A stretch of DNA of 43,226 nt, taken from positions 422,675 to 465,900 of the forward strand of contig MGPQ01000010.1 of NCBI GenBank assembly GCA_001797465.1, read 5' to 3'. Positions 7,542 to 16,348 of this stretch are shown piece by piece (positions within the stretch are counted from its first letter, which is position 1; each line of letters begins with the position of its first letter). This stretch comes from Deltaproteobacteria bacterium GWB2_55_19. GTDB taxonomy: Bacteria; Desulfobacterota; GWC2-55-46. The notes below the pieces were generated by a model. That model was not told the origin of the DNA. It saw nothing but the letters and a program-made list of their open reading frames with translations, and ran no database searches. The translations under genes were made by a program, and so were the position numbers.

Positions 7542-8951
7542 CTACTCCACCCACTCGCTCTGCACGTCGAGGTCGGCCGGGGCCTGGTCCTCGAACCGGG
7601 TGAACTCGTGGAGGAACGTGAGCTTCGCCGTGTCTGTCGGGCCGTTCCTCTGCTTTGCGACGATTATCTCGGCGCTCCGCCTCATGCCGCAGGTGCAGAG
7701 ATCCCTCGGGCAGTCGCAGGGCTTGTATACCGACTCCCTGTATACGAACATGACGACGTCCGCGTCCTGCTCGATTGCGCCGGACTCCCTTAAGTCAGAC
7801 AACTGCGGCCTGTTGCCTTCCCGCCGCTCGGCCATGCGGGAGAGCTGGGAGAGGGCGATGACCGGCAGTTGCAGTTCCTTTGCCATCGCCTTCAAGGACC
7901 TCGATATCTCGGATATCTCCTGCTCGCGGTTGTCGGTATTGCGCCTGCCGCGCATGAGCTGGAGGTAGTCTATGACTACGAGCTTCAACCCCAGTTCGTT
8001 CTTCCACCTGCGCGCCTTGGCGCGCATCTCGAGTACCGACTGCGCCGGGGTGTCGTCTATGAATATGTTGGCGTCGTAAAGCGAGCCGACGGCGTTGGTG
8101 AGCTTCCCCCAGTCCTCCTCCTTTAAAAAGCCGCTACGGAGTTTCTGGAGGTCGACCCGCGCGCGCGAGGCGAGCATCCTCTGGACGAGCTGTTCCTTGG
8201 ACATCTCAAGCGAGAAGACGGCCACGGGGCTGTTGTGCTCTATCGCCGCGTTCTCGGCGATGTTCAGGCAAAAGGAGGTCTTCCCCATGCTGGGGCGGCC
8301 CGCGATGATGATGAGGTCCGAGTCCTGGAGCCCGGCTGTGATCTTGTCGAGCTCCTTGTACCCGGTCGGAACGCCGGTAACGTGGGATTTGCGCTCATAG
8401 AGCTTTTCAATCGTCTCGAAGGTGTCCTTGATGATGTCCTTCAACGCGTAGAAGGATTTTTTTGCCCTGTCCTGCGAGACCTGGAATATCTTCTGCTCGG
8501 CCTGGTCGATGAAGTCGTCGGCGGAGTCCACCCCTTCGTAGCCGCGCGTGACTATCTCGGTCGATGCCGCGATGACGCGGCGGAGCAACGCCTTTTCCCT
8601 CACGATCCGCGCATAATACAGTATGTTCGCGGCCGTGGGGGTGGCTTCCACCATCTCGCCTATGTACGATATGCCGCCGACGGATGCGAGGGCGTCAGAG
8701 TCCTTGAAGAGGTCCGAGAGCGTGACGACGTCTATGGGGACGTTCCTCTCGAATAGCGTGATCATGCCGGAGAAGAGCCGCGTGTGCGCGTTGTGGTAGA
8801 AGTCGGTCCCGTCCGGGGCGAGGACCTCCATCACCTTGAGGATCGCGTCCTTCTCAAGGAGTATGCCGCCTAATACGGACTGCTCGGCCTCGATGTTGTG
8901 CGGCGGGACCTTGTGGGAGATCTCTTTCTGATTCTGAGTGCGTATTGCCAT
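7542..8951 (-). CDS. dnaB: Replicative DNA helicase DnaB
   Basis: DnaB is the hexameric helicase that unwinds DNA at the replication fork. The 469-residue protein has the N-terminal DnaB domain (PHNIEAEQSVLGGILL at 17-32) and a RecA-like C-terminal domain with Walker A GRPSMGKT (218-225) and Walker B VVIDYLQL (325-332). A small Cys-rich insertion (Cys412, 414, 419, 421, within CDCPRDLCTC) precedes the conserved AKQRNGP stretch and could bind metal. It follows rpsF-rpsR-rplI, a common order. No clear ribosome site precedes the ATG. Confidence 0.96.
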   Translation of the reverse strand: MAIRTQNQKEISHKVPPHNIEAEQSVLGGILLEKDAILKVMEVLAPDGTDFYHNAHTRLFSGMITLFERNVPIDVVTLSDLFKDSDALASVGGISYIGEMVEATPTAANILYYARIVREKALLRRVIAASTEIVTRGYEGVDSADDFIDQAEQKIFQVSQDRAKKSFYALKDIIKDTFETIEKLYERKSHVTGVPTGYKELDKITAGLQDSDLIIIAGRPSMGKTSFCLNIAENAAIEHNSPVAVFSLEMSKEQLVQRMLASRARVDLQKLRSGFLKEEDWGKLTNAVGSLYDANIFIDDTPAQSVLEMRAKARRWKNELGLKLVVIDYLQLMRGRRNTDNREQEISEISRSLKAMAKELQLPVIALSQLSRMAERREGNRPQLSDLRESGAIEQDADVVMFVYRESVYKPCDCPRDLCTCGMRRSAEIIVAKQRNGPTDTAKLTFLHEFTRFEDQAPADLDVQSEWVE

Positions 8952-8961
8952 AGGGGGAATG

Positions 8962-9025
8962 AAAAGGGGCCGCGTCTTTTAAATGCGCATCACTAAAGAG
9001 TGAGGCGTCCAAAACCCGCGGCCCC
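8962..9025 (-). terminator. Possible terminator after rplI
   Basis: GGGGCCGCG (8966-8974) and CGCGGCCCC (9017-9025) enclose a loop that contains a small CACT/AGTG hairpin. On the minus strand the structure is followed by TTTT. The long loop makes it less certain than a simple terminator. Confidence 0.4.
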
Positions 9026-9067
9026 TGGTTTGAAGTATCTGGTTTCAGCTCAGGCGGAGGCTCTCAG

Positions 9068-9514
9068 TTACTCTTCTTTTGAGACCGTTACCTGTATTGA
9101 CGCCGAGACGTCGGTTAAGAGCTTTATTGCTACGGTGTGGAGCCCGAGGGTCTTTATCGGCTCGTCGAGACGTATGTCTTTCTTCTCGACGGCAAAGCCC
9201 TTTGCCTTAAGGGCCTCCTCGATATCGTGGGCCGTGACCGAGCCGAAGAGCCTCTCGTCCTCGCCCGATTTTCTCGAGAAGCTTAAGGAGACGGCATCGA
9301 TTGAGGCCTTGAGCTTCTCGGCTGTGGCCTTCGTTACGGCGGCCTTTTTGAGATACGCTTCCCTTTCGGCCTCGAACTGCTTTAAGTTGCCGGCGCTCGC
9401 CTCGACGGCGAACCCCTTGGGGATGAGGTAGTTCCTCGCATAACCGTCGGCCACCTTAACCTGATCGCCGAACCGGCCGAGGTTCTCGACTTCCTTCTTG
9501 AGTATCAATCTCAT
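9068..9514 (-). CDS. rplI: 50S ribosomal protein L9
   Basis: The 148-residue protein opens with MRLILKKEVENLGRFGDQVKV and ARNYLIPKGFA, the standard L9 N-domain that binds 23S rRNA. A long connecting helix (about residues 40-75) and the C-terminal domain follow. The ribosome site AAGGAG is clear. It lies in the usual rpsF-rpsR-rplI order, 13 bases after rpsR. Confidence 0.97.
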   Translation of the reverse strand: MRLILKKEVENLGRFGDQVKVADGYARNYLIPKGFAVEASAGNLKQFEAEREAYLKKAAVTKATAEKLKASIDAVSLSFSRKSGEDERLFGSVTAHDIEEALKAKGFAVEKKDIRLDEPIKTLGLHTVAIKLLTDVSASIQVTVSKEE

Positions 9515-9527
9515 GGCTAAAGGCTCC

Positions 9528-9803
9528 TTATATGCTCGTTGCGGTGAACGGGATTATTGCGAGGTTGCGGGCGCGCTTTATCGCCTCGCATACTACCCTC
9601 TGGTGCTTGGCGCAGGTCCCGGAGATCCTCCGGGGGACTATCCTGCCCCTCTCTGTTATGTAGGGGCGCAGCGCCTTGGCGTCCTTATAGTCTATTGTAA
9701 GTTCCTTGTTCTTGCAGAACCTGCAGGCCTTTTTCTTCTGGTAGGGCCTTCTCTCGCCCCTATCGGGGCGTCCGCCCTCGCGCTGGGGTCTCTCGTTAGC
9801 CAT
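9528..9803 (-). CDS. rpsR: 30S ribosomal protein S18
   Basis: The 91-residue protein has a basic N-terminal tail and then [18 protein letters not shown] and [20 protein letters not shown], the S18 core that pairs with S6 on the platform of the 30S subunit. Its ATG overlaps the last codons of rpsF by eight bases, and its GGAGGTAAC ribosome site lies inside rpsF, so the two are translationally coupled. This fits S6 and S18 forming a heterodimer. Confidence 0.97.
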   Translation of the reverse strand: MANERPQREGGRPDRGERRPYQKKKACRFCKNKELTIDYKDAKALRPYITERGRIVPRRISGTCAKHQRVVCEAIKRARNLAIIPFTATSI

Positions 9804-10203
9804 TTGCGTTACCTCCTTCAGCGATTACGGGCGCCGGCGCGGTCTTTGCGGCCTCTGCCGCGGCCAGGGCCTTTGCGGCCTTCTCCTTCGCCTTCTTCGA
9901 AAGCTTCGGAGGCTTCCTGCTTATGATCCTCACTGTCTGGTAGCGGAGGATGTTCTCGTTCAGCTTCATGAGCCGCTCGATCTCCTTGGAGACCTCCGGG
10001 GCGCTCTGGTACTCCATCACGAAGTAGTACCCCTCGTTCTTCTTCTGGATCGGATAGGCGAGCCTGCGCCTGCCCCATTCGTCCAGCTTTGTAAGCGTTC
10101 CGCCTCCCGACTCGAGTGAGCCGGTTGCCTTCTGGATGAACGCCTTTATAAGCTCGTCCCCCGCATCGGACCTGACGATGCAGACCGTCTCGTACTTGTT
10201 CAC
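9796..10203 (-). CDS. rpsF: 30S ribosomal protein S6
   Basis: The 135-residue protein starts [15 protein letters not shown], contains [21 protein letters not shown], and ends in a long Ala/Lys-rich tail, so it is somewhat longer than a minimal S6. The start is GTG with a strong AAGGAGGG site. It is first of rpsF-rpsR-rplI. Its leader carries several hairpins and a candidate promoter (10334-10362). Confidence 0.97.
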   Translation of the reverse strand: MNKYETVCIVRSDAGDELIKAFIQKATGSLESGGGTLTKLDEWGRRRLAYPIQKKNEGYYFVMEYQSAPEVSKEIERLMKLNENILRYQTVRIISRKPPKLSKKAKEKAAKALAAAEAAKTAPAPVIAEGGNANG

Positions 10204-10221
10204 AGTCCCTCCTTATGGTTC

Positions 10222-10315
10222 CCCGCTGTCGCGGGTTCGCGCCTGGAAAGGCGCAAGGATTTTATGGTTGCCGGGCTTCCTTTAGGAAGCAAAACCCGTT
10301 ATGCCCCCATGGCAT
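10222..10315 (-). promoter_or_regulatory. Hairpin-rich leader of the rpsF operon
   Basis: Four small perfect hairpins follow one another in the transcript before rpsF: ATGCC/GGCAT (10301-10315), GCTTCC-TAAA-GGAAGC (10275-10290), GCGCCT-TTCC-AGGCGC (10239-10254) and CCCGC-GACA-GCGGG (10222-10235). Bacterial rpsF leaders are known to bind the S6-S18 complex for autoregulation. I could not identify the specific binding motif, so that role here is inference. Confidence 0.45.
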
Positions 10316-10333
10316 GGTCTTGAGTAAAGAGGA

Positions 10334-10362
10334 TTTATACTATTTCCGGGGGATTTAAGCAA
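10334..10362 (-). promoter_or_regulatory. Candidate promoter of rpsF-rpsR-rplI
   Basis: On the minus strand, TTGCTT and TATAAA are spaced by 17 bases, in the gap between hisF and rpsF. It would let the ribosomal genes be expressed independently of the his operon. Confidence 0.55.
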
Positions 10363-10431
10363 GGTTTTTTTGGAGGGCGTGTTTAAGGAGAGGGAGGATA
10401 TGCCATCTCAAAAAAGAACAATTTTTAGCCA

Positions 10432-11199
10432 TTACTTTCCCGGAGGCCGCACCCTTATGCCGCGCTCCATTAGGTACGCCTTTGTTTCAGGTATGGTGAA
10501 CACCCCGAAGTGGAATATCGAGGCCGCGAGCGCCGCGTCGGCGCGCCCGATTGTAAACGCCTCGACGATGTGCTCGAGCGTTCCCGCGCCGCCCGAGGCT
10601 ATGACCGGGATCGTCGTCTTCCCGGAGACGGCCCTCGTCAGCTCCAGATCGTAGCCGTCTTTCCTGCCGTCCCTGTCCATGCTGGTTAAGAGTATCTCTC
10701 CCGCGCCGTACGCTTCCATCTTCCTCGCCCACTCGACGGCGTCAAGCCCTCGGGGTTTCCTGCCGCCGTGCGTGTAGACCTCCCAGCCGCGGCCTTCTTT
10801 CCTTTTAGCGTCTATGGCGACGACTATGCACTGGCTCCCGAACCGCTCAGAGGCGCGCCGGACGAACTCCGGGTCCTCAACGGCGGTCGTGTTTATCGAT
10901 ACCTTGTCGGTTCCGGCGCGGAGCAATTCCTTTATGTCGTCGAGGGTCCTTATGCCGCCGCCAACGGTCAGGGGCATGAAGACGTTCGAGGCGGTCTTTT
11001 CGACGACATCGAGTATTGTCTTCCTCGCCTCGTGCGATGCCGTGATGTCGAGGAAGACGAGCTCGTCGGCACCCTGCTCCTCGTATGCGGAGGCCGATTC
11101 CACCGGGTCCCCGGCGTCCCGGAGCTCGACGAAGCTCACGCCCTTGACGACCCTGCCGTCCTTGACGTCAAGGCACGGTATTATCCTCTTTGTTAACAT
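10432..11199 (-). CDS. hisF: Imidazole glycerol phosphate synthase, cyclase subunit
   Basis: HisF takes ammonia delivered by HisH and converts PRFAR to IGP and AICAR. The 255-residue TIM barrel starts [20 protein letters not shown] with the catalytic Asp in CLDVKDG. The second catalytic Asp lies in VVAIDAKR, and phosphate-binding loops GGGIRT and ASGGAG are present. Its ATG overlaps the hisA stop by one base (TAATG). It is the last his gene here; no hisI/hisE follows. Confidence 0.97.
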   Translation of the reverse strand: MLTKRIIPCLDVKDGRVVKGVSFVELRDAGDPVESASAYEEQGADELVFLDITASHEARKTILDVVEKTASNVFMPLTVGGGIRTLDDIKELLRAGTDKVSINTTAVEDPEFVRRASERFGSQCIVVAIDAKRKEGRGWEVYTHGGRKPRGLDAVEWARKMEAYGAGEILLTSMDRDGRKDGYDLELTRAVSGKTTIPVIASGGAGTLEHIVEAFTIGRADAALAASIFHFGVFTIPETKAYLMERGIRVRPPGK

Positions 11200-11915
11200 T
11201 ACGACGCCGCCCCGATCGCCTCATTTAGCGTCACCTTCCCCGCGTAGAGCGCCTTGCCGATGATGATGCCCTCTATATTTACGCCCCTGTATGATTCTAT
11301 ATCCTTTTTCGATGAAATGCCGCCGGAGGCGACGACAGGGATGGAGATGGATTCGGCGAGAGCGCGCGTGGCCTCGATATTAGGGCCGGTGAGCATCCCG
11401 TCCCTCGAAATGTCCGTGTATATTATGCAGGCTACACCCATGCCTTCGAGCCTTTTGGCGAGGTCAACGGCCTTTTCGTTTGTGACCGTGACCCAGCCCT
11501 TTATCGCCACAAGCCCGTCCCTGGCGTCTATGCCGACTGCGACCCTGCCGGGGTATTTTTTGGCGAGTGCCTTAACGAACGCGGGGTTCTCGTATGCGGC
11601 TGTGCCGATGATTATCCTCTTTATGCCCCTTGTGTTCAGGTAGAGCTCGGCCGTCTTTTCGTCCCTTATGCCGCCGCCTATCTGCACAGGGATGTTTATC
11701 GCGGAGGTAATGGACTTAAAGACCTCGTAGTTTCTGGCGTTGCCCTCGATTGCGCCGTCCAGGTCGACGAGGTGGATGATTTCCGCCCCTTCGGCCTCCC
11801 ATCTGCGGGCGACCTCGACCGGGTCTTCGGAGTAGACGGTCTCTGCGTCCATACGCCCCTGAGCGAGCCTCACGCACCTTTTGTTTTTGATGTCTATGGC
11901 CGGGAAAATTATCAT
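11199..11915 (-). CDS. hisA: ProFAR isomerase
   Basis: HisA isomerises ProFAR to PRFAR. This 238-residue TIM barrel starts [20 protein letters not shown] with the catalytic Asp in AIDIK. The second catalytic Asp lies in [14 protein letters not shown], the stretch that separates HisA from HisF. Phosphate loops QIGGGIRD and ASGGISS are present. It is tightly packed between hisH (9-base gap) and hisF (overlap). Confidence 0.96.
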   Translation of the reverse strand: MIIFPAIDIKNKRCVRLAQGRMDAETVYSEDPVEVARRWEAEGAEIIHLVDLDGAIEGNARNYEVFKSITSAINIPVQIGGGIRDEKTAELYLNTRGIKRIIIGTAAYENPAFVKALAKKYPGRVAVGIDARDGLVAIKGWVTVTNEKAVDLAKRLEGMGVACIIYTDISRDGMLTGPNIEATRALAESISIPVVASGGISSKKDIESYRGVNIEGIIIGKALYAGKVTLNEAIGAAS

Positions 11916-11924
11916 TTCTTGTCC

Positions 11925-12548
11925 TTACCTCATGGAGCTGAAGTTCTTGAGAACCCTCAGCCCCGCCTTCTGGCTTTTTTCAGGATGGAACTGGCAGGCG
12001 AATACGTTGTCTTTTGCGATACTGCTCGTGAAAGAGACCCCGTAGCCGGTCCTTGTGAGCGTGACGGACGCGTCTTTTGGCACGGCGTAGTACGAGTGGA
12101 CGAAGTAGAAGTAAGCCCCGTCAGCGACGCCTTCGAGGAGCGGCGAATCTTTCGCCTTTTCAACCTCGTTCCAACCCATGTGCGGGACCTTAAGCTCCAT
12201 GCTGCCTTTGTCCTTTGAGGACGGGAAGCGGACGACCTTGCCCGGGATGAGGCCGAGCCCCTTGTGGAGGCCGAACTCGTTCGATTCGTCAAAGAGGAGC
12301 TGGAGCCCGAGGCAGATGCCGAGGAATGGTTTCCCGGAGGCGACGGCCCTTGCAATAGGCTCTATCAGACCGTAGGCCTCCAGGTTCCTCATGCAGTCCT
12401 TGAACGCGCCGACCCCCGGGAGGACGATGTGGCTCGCGTTTGCCATGACCTTCGGGTCGCGCGTGACCGTAGCGGCCGCCCCGACCTTCTCAAAGGCCTT
12501 GGCAACGCTCCGAAGATTTCCCATGTCGTAGTCGATTATGGCGATCAT
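11925..12548 (-). CDS. hisH: Imidazole glycerol phosphate synthase, glutaminase subunit
   Basis: HisH is a class I glutamine amidotransferase that feeds ammonia to HisF. The catalytic triad is visible: Cys79 in LGICLGLQLLFD, and His188 and Glu190 in CQFHPEKS. The protein is 207 residues, normal for the family. It starts five bases after hisB. Confidence 0.97.
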   Translation of the reverse strand: MIAIIDYDMGNLRSVAKAFEKVGAAATVTRDPKVMANASHIVLPGVGAFKDCMRNLEAYGLIEPIARAVASGKPFLGICLGLQLLFDESNEFGLHKGLGLIPGKVVRFPSSKDKGSMELKVPHMGWNEVEKAKDSPLLEGVADGAYFYFVHSYYAVPKDASVTLTRTGYGVSFTSSIAKDNVFACQFHPEKSQKAGLRVLKNFSSMR

Positions 12549-12553
12549 GGAGG

Positions 12554-13183
12554 TTAGAGCTTGCCCTTCGTGGAAAGCACGCCTTTTATGCGCGCATCTT
12601 TTGCGACTGCGGCGGATAGAGCCCTGCCGAACGCCTTGAAAATGGACTCTATCGCGTGGTGTATGTCGGTCCCATAGTGGAGGGTTATGTGGAGGTCAAC
12701 GCCCGCGCTGTTTGAGAAGGCTTTCATGAATTCCTGCAAGAGCCCCATGTCGAAGGTGTCGGTCACGCGCCCCTCTATCATGGACGAGATTACCTTCTTC
12801 GATACGGCGAAGGAGTCCTTTGTCGTCGTGAACTTGAAGTACGGCCTGTTGCTGACGTCGAGCACGACGGTAGCGAGAGAGTCCATCATGGGCACGTCAA
12901 CGGACGCGCACCTCTTTATGCCCGAGGCCCCGGCGAGCGCCTTTTTAACGGCCTCTCCGAGGGTGATGCCCACGTCCTCCACCGTGTGGTGGAGGTCTAC
13001 ATGGACGTCTCCCTTTGCCCTGACTTTCAAGTCAAAGAGGCCGTGCCTTGCGAAATTTTCGATCATGTGGTCGAAGAAGGGGATAGGCGTCTTTACGTCC
13101 GCCGCGCCGCTCCCGTCGAGGTTTACCTCAATTGTGATCTCGGTCTCGCGGGTCTTTCTTACGACCTTTGCCTTGCGGGCCAT
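12554..13183 (-). CDS. hisB: Imidazoleglycerol-phosphate dehydratase
   Basis: The 209-residue protein is the monofunctional dehydratase (no phosphatase domain) that converts IGP to imidazole acetol phosphate. Metal-binding His motifs are visible: FFDHMIENFARHGLFDL, HVDLHHTVEDVGI and, in the C-terminal half, HYGTDIHHAIESIFKAFG. Its ATG directly follows the stop of the preceding cassette gene (TAAATG), with an AGGAGA ribosome site inside that gene. Confidence 0.97.
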   Translation of the reverse strand: MARKAKVVRKTRETEITIEVNLDGSGAADVKTPIPFFDHMIENFARHGLFDLKVRAKGDVHVDLHHTVEDVGITLGEAVKKALAGASGIKRCASVDVPMMDSLATVVLDVSNRPYFKFTTTKDSFAVSKKVISSMIEGRVTDTFDMGLLQEFMKAFSNSAGVDLHITLHYGTDIHHAIESIFKAFGRALSAAVAKDARIKGVLSTKGKL

Positions 13184-13600
13184 TTAGTCTCCTATGGCAA
13201 TCCCATTGGCGCAGTTTTTGAATACATTTCCGGAGAGTTGAGAGCCTCCGACATGAAACGCGTTTTTATCAGAATAGATGTTAAGGCCAAGAGGGCGCAA
13301 ATCCAGATTGATGTGCGCCGTTCCGTTGTCAATGGATAAATCAATCAATTTATTCGCGGCCTTTGATTCAGGCAGATTGAGAGAAATGGATGCTGATTTG
13401 TCATCGGCTTTTACTGTAACATTCCCCGCTATTTTGTCATTGTTCTCGATATGTATCGGGGTGTTTGCGGGTGGAGATAAAACTTTAAAGCTCAATTTGA
13501 CCTGCCCATCAATTGTATAGGAAAACAATGGGGTGCCGAAAACAATTATGATATTCCCGCAATCCTCAAATGTATTGGACCCAAGAATGGCGCGTTTCAT
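13184..13600 (-). CDS. Hypothetical protein, cassette gene 3 in the his operon
   Basis: I do not recognise this 138-residue protein. It is rich in beta-prone residues and Asn/Gly/Ser. Both ends carry similar Asn-Gly-Cys patterns (SNTFEDCGNIIIV near the start, GNVFKNCANGIAIGD at the end), suggesting a beta-solenoid or repeated beta fold. There is no signal peptide or membrane segment. It overlaps the previous gene by four bases and abuts hisB, so it is made from the his transcript. It is A+T-rich relative to hisB, hinting at acquisition. It may act with the HEPN-like gene two positions upstream; that is inference. Confidence 0.6.
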   Translation of the reverse strand: MKRAILGSNTFEDCGNIIIVFGTPLFSYTIDGQVKLSFKVLSPPANTPIHIENNDKIAGNVTVKADDKSASISLNLPESKAANKLIDLSIDNGTAHINLDLRPLGLNIYSDKNAFHVGGSQLSGNVFKNCANGIAIGD

Positions 13601-13998
13601 GCCGCTTTCCAGTATTTGATATTTATTCGAGCCCCGATGATTTCGGTACTGCCCTCTGTTTCACTAATTTCAGGAAACTTAATAAAACCATTTTCAACTA
13701 TGATTCCTTTTGTGATAGGGAAAAGGTGCGAGTAATATTTGTCAGTCGCTTCGGGTGAATGGAAGATAAAGAGACCTCTGTTCCCGATCAATTCACGGAT
13801 CCTGTTCCTGATAGGCTCGATTAATGTCAGAAATTCATCTTCTTCGGAAAAAGGGATATAAAAAACATCGATAGAAGACTCGCGGCCGTCGAAATCCCCA
13901 CGGGTCGTTTTTTCATCAACCCATCTGATCGGATATTTAAAGCCGGTCTGCTGCTCAATAAGGTTTATTATTTCTTTTTTAATCTCGTGTCTCATCAA
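13597..13998 (-). CDS. Hypothetical protein, cassette gene 2 in the his operon
   Basis: I do not recognise this 133-residue soluble protein. It begins MMRHEIKKEIINLIEQQTGF, is mixed helix and strand with many charged residues, and contains FIFHSPEATDKYYSHLFP in its second half. It has no signal peptide, membrane segment or catalytic motif I can name. It overlaps cassette gene 1 by 20 bases and cassette gene 3 by four, which indicates a co-inherited, co-translated unit. Base composition is low in G+C (25 of 60 in 13621-13680, against 40 of 60 in a hisB line). A toxin, antitoxin or partner of the HEPN protein is possible but unproven. Confidence 0.62.
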   Translation of the reverse strand: MMRHEIKKEIINLIEQQTGFKYPIRWVDEKTTRGDFDGRESSIDVFYIPFSEEDEFLTLIEPIRNRIRELIGNRGLFIFHSPEATDKYYSHLFPITKGIIVENGFIKFPEISETEGSTEIIGARINIKYWKAA

Positions 13999-14377
13999 TA
14001 CTTTTTTCCTTGTTTGTAAAGTATTCTAAAAATTCTAAAGCAATTATAACCGAATTTCTCGCTTCTTCCTCTTTAATTCCATCCGGATAATAATCTGCTC
14101 GCACTCTTTTTGAGTAAAGACGCTCCCATTCTCTCATTTGAAAAGAAGTTATAACGTCATGGTTATAACGCAATTTTGTAGCAAAATCATAATGCTTCCA
14201 ATTGCGAACTCGACCAATTCCGTCAATAGGCGGTGAAATACCGATGATGTCTAAATAATGACAGGCCTTTAAGTACGCCGCATAATACGCCCTGGAAGCC
14301 GACGAATCGAAAAAAGATTTTTCCAACAATAATTTAGCGGCTTCGTAATTAGAAGTAGCCTTGTCATCCATGCCCAT
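13979..14377 (-). CDS. HEPN-like (UPF0332-type) protein, cassette gene 1 in the his operon
   Basis: The 132-residue protein is alpha-helical. It carries SSASRAYYAAYLKACHYLD (about residues 25-43), the characteristic AYYA-containing helix of HEPN proteins. A later RVRADYYPDGIKEEEA stretch matches the R-x-ADY region seen in UPF0332-like members. HEPN proteins are often toxins, RNA-binding or defence components, frequently paired with a nucleotidyltransferase; none is adjacent here. A canonical R-x4-6-H RNase motif is not evident. Its ATG lies one base past the hisD stop with AGAGGG upstream, so it is coupled to hisD. The gene is markedly A+T-rich (22 of 60 G+C in 14041-14100). Confidence 0.65.
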   Translation of the reverse strand: MGMDDKATSNYEAAKLLLEKSFFDSSASRAYYAAYLKACHYLDIIGISPPIDGIGRVRNWKHYDFATKLRYNHDVITSFQMREWERLYSKRVRADYYPDGIKEEEARNSVIIALEFLEYFTNKEKSIDETRD

Positions 14378-14378
14378 A

Positions 14379-15674
14379 TCAACGCCCTCTTTTGGAAAGC
14401 CGCACTCCGGCGCTTAGGCCGTGGGCCTCAAGCCCTTCGAGTTCGGCGAACCTCTTTACGGACGGGCCGAGCGTCCTTATCGCCGAAGGGGACAGGCTGA
14501 TTACGCTCGTCCTCTTTATGAAGTCGGAGACTCCAAGGGGGGACGAGAACCGCGCCGTGCCTCCGGTCGGGAGCGTGTGGTTCGGCCCCGCGAGGTAGTC
14601 CCCGGCCGCCTCAGGGGTGTTATGACCCAGGAATATAGCTCCTGCGTTCTTTATAAGACCCATGAGGCCGAACGGGTCTTCGACGAATAATTCGAGGTGC
14701 TCGGGCGCAATCCTGTTCGATATTTCGGCGGCTTCAACCAAGTCCCTGGCTACGATTATCGCGCCGTATCTCTCAATCGACTTTTCGGCTATGGCGCGGC
14801 GCTTGAGTTTTTTTACAAGCCTCTTTACCTCTACGGCCACCTTAGATGCCGTCTTTTTCGATGTCGTGATGAGTATAGAAGATGCCAGCTCGTCGTGCTC
14901 GGCCTGCGAAAGGAGGTCCAAGGCCATCCATTCGGCAGAGCCCGTGCCGTCGTTTATGATGAGTATCTCGCTCGGACCGGCTATCATGTCGATATCGACC
15001 GTGCCGAAAACGAGCCTTTTGGCCGTTGCGACATAGATGTTCCCCGGCCCTGTTATCTTGTCTACCTTAGGGACCGTCGCGGTGCCGAAGGCGAGCGCGC
15101 CGATGGAGTGCGCTCCTCCGATACGGAATACCTTGTCGACCCCGGCGACCTTTGCCGCGGCAAGGACGTAAGGGCTTATGCCGTCCTTGCCGGGCGGCGT
15201 GACCATTATGACCTCGGATACTCCGGCGACTTTCGCCGGTATCGCGTTCATGAGGACGGTCGAAGGGTATGTGGCCTTGCCTCCGGGGACATAGATGCCC
15301 GCGCGCTCAATCGGCGTGACCCGCGAGCCTAAGATCGTCCCGTCTTCTTCGGTCGTGAACCAGGACTGCTGAATTTGCCTTTTGTGGAATGCTTCGATGC
15401 GGGAGGCTGAGAGCTCTATTATGGAGAGGTCGCTTTTGGGAATCTTCCTTAAGGCTGAATTTATCTCTTTTTCGGTTACAAGGAGAGCGCCTTCGACGTC
15501 CGCGCCGTCGAAGCGTCTGGTATACTCGACGACGGCAGAGTCCCCGTCTCTCTTTACGTCCGAGAGGATCCTCTTTACCGCCTCCTCGACGGCGGAGGTG
15601 TCCGCCTCGCCCCTGCCGAGTATGCCTGCGAGGACCCCTTCAAAGGCCTTGTCATTTGTATTTATAACGCGCAT
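14379..15674 (-). CDS. hisD: Histidinol dehydrogenase
   Basis: HisD is the zinc- and NAD-dependent enzyme that performs the last two oxidations to histidine. The 431-residue protein contains GIYVPGGKATYPSTVLM, KITGPGNIYVATAKRLVFG, DMIAGPSEILII and SQAEHD, and the C-terminal NHTLPTGGTARFSSPLGV, all hallmarks of the family. It lies eight bases after hisG and is followed at once by the HEPN-like gene, where many relatives carry hisC. Confidence 0.97.
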   Translation of the reverse strand: MRVINTNDKAFEGVLAGILGRGEADTSAVEEAVKRILSDVKRDGDSAVVEYTRRFDGADVEGALLVTEKEINSALRKIPKSDLSIIELSASRIEAFHKRQIQQSWFTTEEDGTILGSRVTPIERAGIYVPGGKATYPSTVLMNAIPAKVAGVSEVIMVTPPGKDGISPYVLAAAKVAGVDKVFRIGGAHSIGALAFGTATVPKVDKITGPGNIYVATAKRLVFGTVDIDMIAGPSEILIINDGTGSAEWMALDLLSQAEHDELASSILITTSKKTASKVAVEVKRLVKKLKRRAIAEKSIERYGAIIVARDLVEAAEISNRIAPEHLELFVEDPFGLMGLIKNAGAIFLGHNTPEAAGDYLAGPNHTLPTGGTARFSSPLGVSDFIKRTSVISLSPSAIRTLGPSVKRFAELEGLEAHGLSAGVRLSKRGR

Positions 15675-15682
15675 GTCGGAAT

Positions 15683-16348
15683 CTACTTGCCCGAGGCCGC
15701 TACGGCTTTGGTAAGCCTCTCGACGAGGTCTTTTACTCTCCTCGGCTTGGTCTTCAGGCTCGCCCTGTTGCAGACGAGCTTGGAGGATATCTCGGTTATG
15801 GTCTCGACCTCGACGAGGCCGTTCTTCCGGAGCGTCTCGCCTGTCTGGACGAGGTCGACTATCCGTTCCGAAAGCCCCAAAAGCGGCGCGAGCTCTATTG
15901 AGCCGTAGAGTTTTATTATCTCGACCTGTATGCCTTTATCGAGAAAATATTTGAGCGTGATGTTCGGGTACTTCGTTGCGACCCTTATGTGGGTCCAGTG
16001 CCTGGGGTTGTCCTTCTGTACGAGCTCCTTTGGTTCGGCGACCATCATCCTGCACGCGCCTATCTTTAAATCCAGGGGTTCGTACAGGTCCTTCTGCTGT
16101 TCCATGAGGACGTCTTTTCCGGCTATGCCCATGTCCGCCGCGCCGTACTCGACGTAGGTCGGGACGTCCTGGCTCCTTATTACCATGAAGCGCAGGCCCT
16201 CCGCAATGTTTTCGAAGATGAGCTTTCGCTCGTCCTGGAGTATCTCGCTGAAGTCCACGCCAGCGGCCCTGAATAAGGTCGCCGCCTCCTTGAGGATGCG
16301 CCCCTTTGGGAGCGCGATGGTGAGTGTGTCGTTAAGGCTCTTTTTCAT
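15683..16348 (-). CDS. hisG: ATP phosphoribosyltransferase, short (HisZ-dependent) form
   Basis: HisG condenses ATP with PRPP, the committed step of histidine synthesis. At 221 residues it is the short form, lacking the C-terminal regulatory domain, and this form normally needs a HisZ subunit. It contains [12 protein letters not shown] at the start, [17 protein letters not shown], and the PRPP loop region [14 protein letters not shown]. It overlaps the end of murA by four bases. No hisZ is in the window. Confidence 0.95.
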   Translation of the reverse strand: MKKSLNDTLTIALPKGRILKEAATLFRAAGVDFSEILQDERKLIFENIAEGLRFMVIRSQDVPTYVEYGAADMGIAGKDVLMEQQKDLYEPLDLKIGACRMMVAEPKELVQKDNPRHWTHIRVATKYPNITLKYFLDKGIQVEIIKLYGSIELAPLLGLSERIVDLVQTGETLRKNGLVEVETITEISSKLVCNRASLKTKPRRVKDLVERLTKAVAASGK

